Shown here piece by piece: positions 7,788-16,060 of a DNA stretch of 40,249 bases. The DNA lies in contig JAEWPH010000035.1 in assembly GCA_023460715.1 (NCBI GenBank), forward strand, positions 1 to 40,249, given 5' to 3'. The notes below the pieces were generated by a model. It was not told the origin of the DNA. It saw nothing but the letters and a program-made list of their open reading frames with translations, and did no database searches. A program made the position numbers and the translations under genes. Positions within the stretch are counted from its first letter, which is position 1. Each line of letters opens with the position of its first letter. Source of the DNA: Pseudomonadota bacterium (GTDB taxonomy: Bacteria > Pseudomonadota > Gammaproteobacteria > Burkholderiales > Burkholderiaceae_C).

Positions 7788-10658
7788 TTGCCACGATCGG
7801 CTTCGATTTCTTCAGCGCCCGTTCGCTGGCGCTTGTCCGCCATCGCTGCCGCGGTCTTGGGTGGGCTGTCCGGACCGGTGGTGGCGCAAGACACCCCACC
7901 CGCCGAGCGGGCCAGTGGCTGGCTGCAGCGCCAGGCGCCGGAGATGTACGACAGCGGCATCGCCTGGAACGTGCGGGCCGAACAGCCAGCCCAGCGGGCT
8001 CTGCGGCAGGAACTCGTGGACCGACTGCGTGCCTTGCCCCTGTCGCAGGCTCCGCAGGCGGCTGATCTGGTGCGGTGGCTCGAAGGCTTGCCGGTCACCG
8101 GACGGGCCGCTGTGTCTTCGGCCGATCCGCGATGGCTCGAAGTGCATTTGCGTGAAGACCCGGTGCTGGATGGAACCAGCGCCCTGCAGGTGCCGGATCG
8201 CCCCAAGACCGTGACGGTGGTGCTGGATGACGGCCAGCGTTGCCGTGTGCCCGTGCGTACGGGCGCCATGGCCTACGACTATGTCCGGGCCTGCGTCACC
8301 GACGCCACGCAGCGCGATCGGGTGTGGATCGCCCAGCCGGACGGCCGCACGCGAAGGCATGGCACCGGCACCTGGAACGGCGAGACGCAGGAACCGGTGG
8401 CGGCAGGCTCCTGGATCTGGGCGCCCCTGCGTTCGGGCGGCGTGTCCGATGCGACCTCTGATCTGCTCATCCGTTTCCTGGCCACCCAGGGCGTTGCGGC
8501 AGATGCGCAGGGGTACTCCGTGCCGTTCCCTGCCGATGCGTTGCCGGATGTCCCGTCCGAACGGCAGCGCTCCCTGCCGCTCACCGCCAGCGACTGGGGA
8601 GAAATCGGCCTGTTGCAAACGCCTACTGCGCGCATGGCGCCGACGGGAGAAGCACGTCTGCACGTGAGCAGGACCCAGCCGTACACGCGCGGCACCGTCA
8701 TGCTGCAGCCCCTGGATTGGGTGGAATTCGGCTTCCGGTATGTGGACATTGCCAATGTGCGCTACGAAGCCTCCACGACGGGGCAGTCCACGAAGGACAA
8801 GAGTCTCGACCTGAAGGTGCGGCTCTGGTCCGAGTCACGGTATCTGCCTGAACTGGCGGCAGGGGTGCGCGACCTGGGGGGGACCGGGCTTTTCTCGGGC
8901 GAATATGTGGTCGCGAGCAAGCGAACCGGCAGCTTTGACTGGAGCCTCGGCTTGGGCTGGGGATATCTGGGCGCCCGGGGCAATTTGAAGAACCCGCTGT
9001 CCTTGGCGAGCGACCGCTTCACGAATCGCCCGCGCCCGAACAGCACGTCGGGCGGTACGGTGAACGGAAACGCCTACTTCCGCGGCCCCACCAGCCTCTT
9101 CGGCGGTGTGCAGTGGCACACGCCCTACGATCCGCTCATCGTCAAGCTCGAGTACGACGGCAACAACTACCAGCGCGAACCTTTCGGAGCCCGGTTCGAG
9201 CAGCGCGTGCCCCTCAACGTGGGCGTGGTGTACCGCTACTCCCCCGGCATCGATCTGTCGGCTGGCGTGGAGCGGGGCAACAAGGTGATGTTCGGCATCA
9301 CCTTCCATGGCGGGCTGGACCGGATGCAGTCGCCCAAGGTGCTGGACACGCCCATGCCCGCCGTGCAGAGGGCCTACCCCACGGCGGCCCCTTCCTGGGG
9401 CACCGCTGCGGCCGAAATCCGCCGCGACTCGGAGTGGTCCGTCACGGAATTGCAGCGCGAGGACGGTGCACTGCATGTGCGTGTCAGCAATGCGGGGGGA
9501 CTGTACCGCTCGGGTCATTTCGACCGGCTGATCGCCGTGCTGCACCGCGATGCGCCTGCTGACGTCTCGCGGTTCGTCATCGAATTTACCGAATATGGGC
9601 TGCAGCTGGGCAGCAAGACCGTCGAGCGCGCGGACTGGGTCCGCCTGCAGACCGAAGGCCTCTCGCCGGCGCAGCAGCAGGCGCTGGGCGGCGGGGTGGC
9701 CACCGCGCCGTTGTCGCAGCCAGTTCCTGCGCCGGCGGCAAGCCGCGCTGCGCCCGAGTGGCGCAGCAGCGATGGCCGCCTGAGCGGCAATGTCCGCCCG
9801 AGCCTGTGGCAGTCGCTGGGGGGGCCGGACAGCTTCGTGCTGTACCAGGTAGGCGTTCAGGGCGAGGCGCAGTACCGCCTCACCCGCAGCACCTGGGTGA
9901 GCGGCGCCGCCAACCTCCGTTTGATCGACAACTACGACAAGTTCCAGTACACGGCGCCGAGCAACCTGCCCCGCGTGCGGACCTTCATGCGCGAATACGT
10001 GACGACCTCCCGGCTGACGGTGTCCAACCTGCAGCTCACCCATGCCGAGCAATGGGGTGACAGCCATTTCGGCAGCGTCTATGGCGGGATGCTGGAGTCG
10101 ATGTTCGGCGGCGTGGGCGCAGAGTACCTCTACCGTCCGCTGCGCAGCCGGTGGGCCCTGGGCGTGGACGTCAACCGCGTGCGCCAACGCAGCTTCGACC
10201 AGCATTTCAGCTTCCGCGATTACAAGGTGACGACCGGCCACGCAACGCTGTACTGGGATACGGGCTGGAACGGCGTGCACGCCAAAGTGAGCGTGGGCCA
10301 GTACCTGGCCGGCGACCGCGGGGCGACGCTGGACCTGAGCCGCCGTTTTGCCAACGGCGTGACGATCGGTGCCTACGCGACCAAGACGAATGTGTCCTCC
10401 GCTCAGTTCGGCGAAGGCAGCTTCGACAAGGGCATCTACCTCACCTTCCCGTTCGATGCTATCCTGCCGCGCTCTTCCAGCACGACCGGCACCATCCTGT
10501 GGACGCCGCTGACGCGCGACGGCGGCGCCCGCCTGGGCCGCTCGCAGGACCTGTTCTCCATCACCTCGGCCCGCGAGCGGGATGCCTTCAGCAATGCAGC
10601 ACCGTCCGATGGGCGGCTGCGGACAGGCGACGACATCTTCGCGCCGCCCAAGCGCTGA
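7788..10658 (+). CDS. Fused GfcC-GfcD (YjbG-YjbH) exopolysaccharide secretion protein with outer-membrane beta-barrel
   Basis: A 956-residue protein. No ATG or GTG exists in frame between the upstream stop (7752-7754) and TTG 7788, and TTG gives a good signal peptide cut near 'VVA-QD' (33/34). Residues about 35-240 resemble GfcC/YjbG, with 'DLVRWLEGLPVTGRAAVS', 'DPVLDGTSALQVPDRPKTV' and 'GSWIWAPL'. From about 265 it becomes GfcD/YjbH ('DWGEIGLLQTPTARMAPTGE'), a large outer-membrane barrel of the DUF940 type, to the end. In E. coli gfcC and gfcD are separate neighbouring genes, so this is a fusion, or a family variant with both in one chain. The operon lacks Wza, Etp and Etk genes here, so it is more like yjbEFGH. 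Export or modification of an exopolysaccharide is the likely role. Confidence 0.8.
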   Translation: MPRSASISSAPVRWRLSAIAAAVLGGLSGPVVAQDTPPAERASGWLQRQAPEMYDSGIAWNVRAEQPAQRALRQELVDRLRALPLSQAPQAADLVRWLEGLPVTGRAAVSSADPRWLEVHLREDPVLDGTSALQVPDRPKTVTVVLDDGQRCRVPVRTGAMAYDYVRACVTDATQRDRVWIAQPDGRTRRHGTGTWNGETQEPVAAGSWIWAPLRSGGVSDATSDLLIRFLATQGVAADAQGYSVPFPADALPDVPSERQRSLPLTASDWGEIGLLQTPTARMAPTGEARLHVSRTQPYTRGTVMLQPLDWVEFGFRYVDIANVRYEASTTGQSTKDKSLDLKVRLWSESRYLPELAAGVRDLGGTGLFSGEYVVASKRTGSFDWSLGLGWGYLGARGNLKNPLSLASDRFTNRPRPNSTSGGTVNGNAYFRGPTSLFGGVQWHTPYDPLIVKLEYDGNNYQREPFGARFEQRVPLNVGVVYRYSPGIDLSAGVERGNKVMFGITFHGGLDRMQSPKVLDTPMPAVQRAYPTAAPSWGTAAAEIRRDSEWSVTELQREDGALHVRVSNAGGLYRSGHFDRLIAVLHRDAPADVSRFVIEFTEYGLQLGSKTVERADWVRLQTEGLSPAQQQALGGGVATAPLSQPVPAPAASRAAPEWRSSDGRLSGNVRPSLWQSLGGPDSFVLYQVGVQGEAQYRLTRSTWVSGAANLRLIDNYDKFQYTAPSNLPRVRTFMREYVTTSRLTVSNLQLTHAEQWGDSHFGSVYGGMLESMFGGVGAEYLYRPLRSRWALGVDVNRVRQRSFDQHFSFRDYKVTTGHATLYWDTGWNGVHAKVSVGQYLAGDRGATLDLSRRFANGVTIGAYATKTNVSSAQFGEGSFDKGIYLTFPFDAILPRSSSTTGTILWTPLTRDGGARLGRSQDLFSITSARERDAFSNAAPSDGRLRTGDDIFAPPKR

Positions 10659-10666
10659 CGGGCGTC

Positions 10667-10684
10667 TGGCAGCGTGAGCTGCCA
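10667..10684. terminator. Short hairpin after the gfc operon
   Basis: TGGCAGC (10667-10673), GTGA loop, GCTGCCA (10678-10684): a 7-bp stem with no T-run, 9 bases after the stop of the GfcC-GfcD gene. It may aid termination or stabilise the 3' end. The rest of the 192-base gap before the porin shows nothing I can name. Confidence 0.35.
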
Positions 10685-10850
10685 AGTCGCCTGGGCAGGC
10701 GGAGCGCAGGCGAAAGACCGCAGCGCGGCAAGCACGGTGGCTGGCGCCAGGTTCTGAACGCTGGCCGGCGTTCGGCCGCACTGTGGCATCCGTGTCACAC
10801 CGGCAGAACGTACACCGAAGCTCCATGGAGCACGGCCAGAATGCCGGCCC

Positions 10851-12251
10851 ATGTTGATGCCAGCCGCTCCTTCTTCCTTGGCGCAGCGCCACCCCCGCGC
10901 CGACGTCCTTGCTCTTGCCCTCGCCACCGCCCTGATGGCGGGACAGGCTGCAGCAAGTCCCCTTGCCGATCAGGACCAGGACGATGCGCCGCTGGCGCTG
11001 CATGCGCAGAGCACCTACGTGTGGCAGCGCAAGCCGTCCTTCGCCGCTGCCTATACCGGCCCCAACAGCCTGGTACCCGGGCGGGAGCGGTCCTATTCGT
11101 TCACCGCCACGGCAGACCTGGCGCTGCGGGCCTGGGACGGCGCGCAGATCCACTTCAACCCGGAGGCCGCTCAGGGCGTGCCCCTGTCCCATCTGTCCGG
11201 TGCGGGCGGGCTCTCCAATGGCGAATTGGCACGTTCGTCCGGGGCGCAGCTTAAGGCCTACCGGGCGCGGCTGTTCCTGTTGCAGCGCTGGAATGCCGGG
11301 GGCGAGGCCGAGCGCATAGATCCCGACTTCAACGAGATGGGCGGCACCGTCACGGCGAACCGCTGGACGCTGGTGGCGGGCAATCTCTCGCTGCTGGACT
11401 ATTTCGATCCCAACCCTTACGCCAAGGACCCGCGCGAGCAGTTCCTCAACTGGTCTTTCATGGCGCCGGGCGCCTGGGACTACGCGGCCGATGCGCGGGG
11501 CTACACCTGGGCCGGCATCCTGGAGTACCGCACGCCGCAGTGGACGGTGCGCGGCGGTCGCGCGCTGCAGCCCCGGGAGTCCAACGGCCCCGCGCTGGAC
11601 CGTGCATGGCGGCGGCATTACGGGGACCAGGTCGAGGTCGAGTCCGATCTGCCCCTGGCGCTGCCCGCGGGACCCCTGCGCGGCCGGGTGCTGCTGTTCC
11701 GCAACCGGGCGGTGATGGGGGCGTTCGACGACGCGCTGGCCCAGGTGCGCGCCACTGGTGCGGTGCCGGACGTCGGTGACGTGCGGCGCCTGCAGACCAA
11801 GCGCGGCTGGGCGGCCACGCTGGAGGTGCCGCTGGGGGCCGATGCCGGCGTCTTCGTGCGCGCCAGCCGCAGCGGGGGGCGCCAGGAGACGTTTGCCTTC
11901 ACCGAGATCGACCGGCAGTGGTCCGCCGGCGGCCAATGGTCGGGCGCGGCCTGGGGGCGCCCGACCGACCGCATGGGCGCGGCGCTGGCGGTCAACGGAC
12001 TGTCGGACGGCCACCGGAGCTACCTGGCCGCGGGCGGGCAGGGCGCGTTCCTGGGCGATGGCGCCCTGCGCTATGGCAGCGAGCGGGTGTGGGAGGCGTA
12101 TTACCGCGTGGCGCTGCCGCCGGTGCCGACCGCTGTGGGGGCGCTGCATTCGGCGGTGTCGCTCGGAGCCCAGCACAGCCAGCGGCCGGGCTACAACCGG
12201 GACCGCGGGCCGGTGGACGTGCTGTCGGCGCGCCTGCACGCGGAGTTCTAG
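10851..12251 (+). CDS. Carbohydrate-selective porin, OprB family
   Basis: A 466-residue outer-membrane porin. The ATG at 10851 is followed by a second in-frame ATG two codons on. The signal peptide ends near 'AAA-SP' (about residue 36). The mature start 'LHAQSTYVWQRKPSFAAAYTGPNSL' and later 'LRAWDGAQIHFNPEAAQGVPLS' are typical of OprB porins, and the chain ends with a terminal Phe, the usual barrel sorting signal. The family lets sugars or related polyols diffuse across the outer membrane. It lies 192 bases after the exopolysaccharide operon on the same strand and could serve it, but no sugar ABC transporter is nearby. It is convergent with srkA. Confidence 0.85.
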   Translation: MLMPAAPSSLAQRHPRADVLALALATALMAGQAAASPLADQDQDDAPLALHAQSTYVWQRKPSFAAAYTGPNSLVPGRERSYSFTATADLALRAWDGAQIHFNPEAAQGVPLSHLSGAGGLSNGELARSSGAQLKAYRARLFLLQRWNAGGEAERIDPDFNEMGGTVTANRWTLVAGNLSLLDYFDPNPYAKDPREQFLNWSFMAPGAWDYAADARGYTWAGILEYRTPQWTVRGGRALQPRESNGPALDRAWRRHYGDQVEVESDLPLALPAGPLRGRVLLFRNRAVMGAFDDALAQVRATGAVPDVGDVRRLQTKRGWAATLEVPLGADAGVFVRASRSGGRQETFAFTEIDRQWSAGGQWSGAAWGRPTDRMGAALAVNGLSDGHRSYLAAGGQGAFLGDGALRYGSERVWEAYYRVALPPVPTAVGALHSAVSLGAQHSQRPGYNRDRGPVDVLSARLHAEF

Positions 12252-12345
12252 ACGCCGCTCGGGGTCTGGCAGGTCAGAACAGATCAGGCCGAGGCCGGGC
12301 AAGGCGCCGACCCTGCCGTTTCTGCTGGGGCTGGGGGCGTCAGCC

Positions 12346-12371
12346 CATCCGAACCCCGCCTGGTTCGGATG
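12346..12371. terminator. Perfect 10-bp stem between convergent porin and srkA genes
   Basis: CATCCGAACC (12346-12355), 6-base loop, GGTTCGGATG (12362-12371). The hairpin lies between the 3' ends of the porin (+) and srkA (-), which suits a bidirectional terminator, although there is no clear T-run on either side. Confidence 0.55.
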
Positions 12372-12403
12372 CGCCGCAAGCCGGCAGCTCCGCTGTCAGC
12401 CTG

Positions 12404-13471
12404 TCATGCGGCCAGCGGTTCTTCGCCCATGGCTTCGATCTGCTCGTGCAGCATGTCCACCTGGCCGCGCCAGTAGTCGCTGCTGCCGAACCAGGGGAAG
12501 TTGATCGGGAAGATCGGGTCCGCCCAGCGGCGCGCCAGCCAGGCGCTGTAGTGGATCAGGCGCAGCGTGCGCAGGGGCTCGATGAGCGCCAGCTCCCGCC
12601 GGTCGAAGCTGCGGAACTGCTCGTAGCCGTCCAGCAGGGCGGACAGTTGCACCGTGCGCTGGCGGCGGTCGCCGGAGAGCAGCATCCACAGGTCCTGCAC
12701 GGCGGGGCCGGTGCGGGCGTCGTCCAGGTCCACGAAGTGCGGGCCGCCGCGGCCGTACTCGTCCAGCGGCGTCCACAGCACGTTGCCGGGGTGGCAGTCG
12801 CCGTGCAGGCGCAGCTGGCGTGCAGAGTTCAAGCCAAATGTGCCTGCAGCGCTTGATCCATCAGCGCTTGCAGCTATCAAATCAAGAGCTTTCTCGCAGG
12901 CGCTGCGCCAGGCGGACTGCTGGTCCAGCGGAATGATCTGCGCGGCCAGCAGCCCGTCGAAGGGCTCGCGCCCGAAGGTCTGCAGATCGAGCGCAGGGCG
13001 GTGCTGGAACGGGTGCGCGGCGCCCACGGTGTGGATGCGGGCGAGAAAGCGGCCGATCCATTCCAGCACCTCGAAGTCGTCCAGCTCAGGCCGGCGGCCG
13101 CCGCGCCAGGGACTGATGGAGAAGGCGAACCCCGCATGCTGGTGCAGCGTGCGCCCGTCGATGGCGAGCGGCGCCACCATGGGCACCTCGGCCGCGGCCA
13201 GCTCCAGGGCGAAGGCGTGTTCCTCCACGATCTGTGCCTCGCTCCAGCGGCCGGGGCGGTAGAACTTGGCGACCACGCGCGTGCCGTCTTCCAGCGACAC
13301 CTGGTAGACGCGGTTCTCGTACGAGCCCAGGGCCATCAGCCGGCCGTCGCCGTATTGGCCGACGCTGGCGAGCGCGTCCAGCACCAGGTCGGGCGTCAGG
13401 CTTTCGTAGGGATGGGTGGACGAAGAAGTCGAAGAGAGAGGGGAGGCGTTGCTGCCGGGCATTGAATCCAT
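12404..13471 (-). CDS. srkA: Stress response kinase A (YihE/SrkA, aminoglycoside-phosphotransferase fold) with in-frame repeat insertion
   Basis: A 355-residue APH-fold protein kinase. In E. coli SrkA (YihE) protects against stress-induced death. The start ATG at 13471 has another ATG three codons later. Conserved parts are 'LGSYENRVYQVSLEDGTRVVAKFYRP' (nucleotide loop and Lys), 'EEHAFALELAAAEVPMVAPL', the catalytic 'LHGDCHPGNVLW' (His223 onward), 'FVDLDDARTGPAVQDLWMLLSGD', and 'RWADPIFPINFPWF'. Residues about 194-214 ('ALDLIAASADGSSAAGTFGL') are encoded by a dispersed repeat whose other copy is intergenic at 386-416. They fill a variable loop before the catalytic motif, so the enzyme may stay active. 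It follows the kinase-Usp gene by 53 bases and is probably co-transcribed with it. Confidence 0.93.
   Translation of the reverse strand: MDSMPGSNASPLSSTSSSTHPYESLTPDLVLDALASVGQYGDGRLMALGSYENRVYQVSLEDGTRVVAKFYRPGRWSEAQIVEEHAFALELAAAEVPMVAPLAIDGRTLHQHAGFAFSISPWRGGRRPELDDFEVLEWIGRFLARIHTVGAAHPFQHRPALDLQTFGREPFDGLLAAQIIPLDQQSAWRSACEKALDLIAASADGSSAAGTFGLNSARQLRLHGDCHPGNVLWTPLDEYGRGGPHFVDLDDARTGPAVQDLWMLLSGDRRQRTVQLSALLDGYEQFRSFDRRELALIEPLRTLRLIHYSAWLARRWADPIFPINFPWFGSSDYWRGQVDMLHEQIEAMGEEPLAA
12831..12893 (+). repeat. Dispersed short repeat, copy B, inserted in frame inside srkA
   Basis: The core AGCGC (12848-12852), 10 nt, AGCGC (12863-12867), 2 nt, GCAGCTATC (12870-12878) matches copy A at 386-416 in both sequence and spacing. 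It reads through on the minus strand without a stop and adds about 20 residues before the SrkA catalytic loop. The outer limits are estimated from where the SrkA similarity should resume. Confidence 0.6.
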
Positions 13472-13524
13472 GGGCGCATTGTCGGCGACGGCATTCCGGG
13501 CGCGGCTTGAGCGCCCGCTGCGCT

Positions 13525-14940
13525 TCAGTCGTCCACCGGCACCGGCTGCTTGACCAGGATGACGGTGCACGGCGCGTCTCGGGCCACGCGGATGGGCACG
13601 GTATCGATGAAGCGCTGCAGCTGCAGGCCGTGCGTGGCTGCGCCCACGATGATCATGCTCACCCGGTTGCCCTGGGCGTAGCGCACCAGCGCCTGGGCCA
13701 CGTCGCTGGCTTCGATCACGTGGTAGCTGGCGCTGTGGCCCGTCAGGTCGAGCCCGGCCGCCCATTGCTTGAGCCGCACCAGGTGCAGGCGCTGCAGCGT
13801 GGTCTCGCTGCGGTCCGGGTCGCTGGCGCTGCTGGCCGAGGGCGAGATCACCGTCACGCAGGCAAGCCGCGCGCCGGGGCGGATGCCCAGCGAGCGCGCC
13901 ACGGCCTGGCGCAGCGACTGCAACGTGGCATCGGTCGCATGGTCGTGCGGCACGGCCACCATCAGGATGGGCACGTCCTCGATCTGGCGTGCGGGCAGCG
14001 GGCTGGGCTGGTAGTGCATGCCCGCGGCCTTGATCCAGCGCTTGAAGTGCACCCGCAGGCCCGGCCCGCGCAGGCGCTGGCCGCGTTCGGTGACGGGAAT
14101 CTGCTCCGGGTGCGCCAGGTCGAAGGCCAGGTGCGCGGCGCTGGGGTAGCGCTGCGCGGCCTCGGGTTCCAGGCAGCGCAGGATGGCCTCCTGCAGCCAC
14201 GCAGGCAGGTCGGGCCGGTGCTGGCGCGGCGGGGCGGGCGTCATCCACAGGCGCTGGCGCAAGCCGCCTTTGGTGGTGGGCGCGCCGAAGGGCAGCTCGC
14301 CGGTGGCCAGCTCATAGAGGATCACGCCGATGGCGAACAGGTCGCTGCGCAGGTCGCCGCGCACGCCCACCACCTGCTCGGGGGCGATCCAGGCGGGGGA
14401 GCCGACGGCCTCGCGCATTTCCTCGGCCAGCAGGTCGGGGTAATGCGCGTGGCACGAGAGGCCGAAGTCGAGCAGCACCACGCTGCCGTCCGGCCGCACC
14501 AGCACATTGGCGGGCTTGAGGTCCAGGTGGCAGACGTTCTGCTGGTGCAGGCTGTGCGCCGCCAGCGCCATGGCCGCACCCAGCCGCGCGAGGGTCTCTG
14601 CGTCCGGGCGCTGGGCCTGGTCGAGCCAGTGCTGCAGCGTGTGGCCCTCCACGTACTCCATCACCAGATAGGGCATGCGGGCGAGGTCGCCGGCCGCGAC
14701 GAAACGGGGCACATGGCTGCCGCTGAGCGCAGGCAGGATCTGCAGCTCGATCTCGAAGCTGACGATGTTCTCGGCGCCGTCGCCGGCCGTCATGCGCGGC
14801 ACCTTCATGGCCAGCGGAAAGCCCGGGTCGTGGTCGGCGTCCTGGCAGGCCACGCGGTAGATGTGCGCCATGCCGCCGGCGTGGATGCACTCGTGCACGA
14901 CGAAGCCGTCCACCAGGGTGCCGGGCGCCAGCAGTTTCAT
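13525..14940 (-). CDS. Serine/threonine protein kinase fused to a UspA (universal stress protein) domain
   Basis: A soluble 471-residue protein with no membrane segment. Kinase domain, about 10-280: glycine loop 'HAGGMAHIY' (20-28), Lys46 in 'LAMKV', Glu65 region of helix C, catalytic loop 'HLDLKPANVL' (Asp140, Asn145), DFG at 158-160, APE at 186-188. Leu replaces the usual Arg of the HRD motif, so it may not need activation-loop phosphorylation. Residues about 322-466 form a UspA-like domain ('DVPILMVAVPHD' to 'DAPCTVILV'). Its nucleotide motif starts at 'IIVGAATHG' but lacks the later Gly-Ser, so ATP binding is doubtful. It lies between a metallophosphoesterase (61 bases upstream) and srkA (53 bases downstream). 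The three probably form one stress phospho-signalling operon. Confidence 0.9.
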   Translation of the reverse strand: MKLLAPGTLVDGFVVHECIHAGGMAHIYRVACQDADHDPGFPLAMKVPRMTAGDGAENIVSFEIELQILPALSGSHVPRFVAAGDLARMPYLVMEYVEGHTLQHWLDQAQRPDAETLARLGAAMALAAHSLHQQNVCHLDLKPANVLVRPDGSVVLLDFGLSCHAHYPDLLAEEMREAVGSPAWIAPEQVVGVRGDLRSDLFAIGVILYELATGELPFGAPTTKGGLRQRLWMTPAPPRQHRPDLPAWLQEAILRCLEPEAAQRYPSAAHLAFDLAHPEQIPVTERGQRLRGPGLRVHFKRWIKAAGMHYQPSPLPARQIEDVPILMVAVPHDHATDATLQSLRQAVARSLGIRPGARLACVTVISPSASSASDPDRSETTLQRLHLVRLKQWAAGLDLTGHSASYHVIEASDVAQALVRYAQGNRVSMIIVGAATHGLQLQRFIDTVPIRVARDAPCTVILVKQPVPVDD

Positions 14941-15001
14941 GGGAATGCGCGGAATGGAGAGGAGGGGAGCGCCAGGGGCGGTGGAGCGAGGCCGGGCGCG
15001 C

Positions 15002-15760
15002 TCAGCGGCCGACCTCCAGCCGGTCGGCTAAGAAGGCGGGCAGGGGTGTGGCCCGCACGGCGGCAGCCGCGGCGGCCTGGTCGTAGGGCACGCGGTGGAA
15101 GGTGATGGTGGCGGCGCCGCTGTCGAACACGGCATACATGGCACGGGCATCGCCGTCGCGGGGCTGGCCCACCGATCCGGCGATCACCAGCCATTGCCGG
15201 TGCGGCGGCACGGGCACCGGCACGCCGGGCTCGGGCGTGAAGCGCATGAGCTTGGCGGTGGGCGTCAGGAAATACAGCGCCTGTTCGTGCACATGGCCGC
15301 AGAACACATAGCGGATGGCCGGGTCCATCAGTGCGGCGGCGGCCATGCTGCGCTCGGCGGCGTTGGCATCGGTCACATAGTGCCAGCGGGCCGGGTGGTC
15401 GGCGCTGGCGTGCACCAGCAGGGCGCTGGCGCCCAGCCGCGCGGTCAGCGGCAGGCCGGCGAGAAAGGCGCGGTGCGTGGCGCCGAGCTGCAGGTGCGTC
15501 CATTGCGAACTCTGGTCGCCCAGGCTCTGTGCGGCGCTGGGCGGCTCGAGCGCCGCCGCGTCGTGGTTGCCCAGCACGCACAGGGCGCCGTCGCTGGCCA
15601 GCCGCATGGCCTGCTCGACCACGGCGGCCGGCTCGGCGCCGTAGCCCACCATGTCGCCGAGCAGGGCGAACTGGTCCACGGCCTGGCTGCGCGCGTGCGC
15701 AAGGCAAGCGTCGAGCGCCTGCCGGTTGGCGTGGATGTCGGACAGCAGGGCGAACTTCAT
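15002..15760 (-). CDS. Calcineurin-like metallophosphoesterase (YfcE/protein phosphatase type)
   Basis: A 252-residue metal-dependent phosphoesterase. Metal-binding motifs are visible: 'LLSDIHANRQAL' (D-x-H), 'LLGDMVGYGAEP' (G-D), 'VLGNHDAA' (GNHD), 'LLVHAS' and 'FCGHVHEQAL' (GHxH). The pattern 'SDIHAN...GD.VGYG' is that of the family holding diadenosine tetraphosphatase-like and YfcE-like enzymes. As first gene before a Ser/Thr kinase it is a fair candidate for the opposing phosphatase, but that is inference from position. It starts after a 300-base gap downstream of ohr. Confidence 0.88.
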   Translation of the reverse strand: MKFALLSDIHANRQALDACLAHARSQAVDQFALLGDMVGYGAEPAAVVEQAMRLASDGALCVLGNHDAAALEPPSAAQSLGDQSSQWTHLQLGATHRAFLAGLPLTARLGASALLVHASADHPARWHYVTDANAAERSMAAAALMDPAIRYVFCGHVHEQALYFLTPTAKLMRFTPEPGVPVPVPPHRQWLVIAGSVGQPRDGDARAMYAVFDSGAATITFHRVPYDQAAAAAAVRATPLPAFLADRLEVGR

Positions 15761-16060
15761 GGCGGTGTGGATTCGGGCGGGCGTCGGGCGGGGCTTGCCA
15801 AATCGGCCAAGCGCCGGCTGGCTGAAGGCGGTCTTGCGGCGCGTGCCGGATGGGCGCGGCGTGGGGCTGCACGGGCGGCACGGCCGGTGGGCGGTGCCAG
15901 GGCGGCCTGCGGTCTGGCGCCCAGCCGCCCATTATTGGGGCAATCGCCGCAGCGTGCCCGTCGGTTGGGCCGCAGGACGCAAAAAAGCCGCCAGCGCCCG
16001 TTTCGAGGCGGTGGCGGCTCGGTGATCCGAGGGCTCTGCGCGGCGGCGGAGCCGGAAGGA
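15761..16060. other. 300-base intergenic region between ohr and the phosphoesterase gene
   Basis: The right end holds the ohr terminator (15981-16019). The rest is very GC-rich and must contain the promoter for the phosphoesterase-kinase-srkA genes, but I see no clear -35/-10 pair and no credible small gene. Confidence 0.5.
15981..16019 (-). terminator. Rho-independent terminator of ohr
   Basis: On the minus strand AGCCGCCA (16012-16019) pairs with TGGCGGCT (15986-15993) across an 18-base loop, and the T-run at 15981-15986 follows. It lies about 40 bases past the ohr stop. Confidence 0.8.

Noticed and set aside
8835..12302. 1155-codon open frame on the minus strand opposite the GfcC-GfcD fusion and the porin
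   Set aside because: It spans two real genes and their intergenic gap and shows no domain. Its length is an effect of high GC.
12252..12403. Small gene between the porin and srkA
   Set aside because: The frames there have no start with a ribosome site, and the region is occupied by a terminator-like hairpin.
13234..15105. Long plus-strand frame over srkA and the kinase-Usp gene
   Set aside because: It is antisense to clearly conserved kinases, and its composition is typical of a shadow frame.
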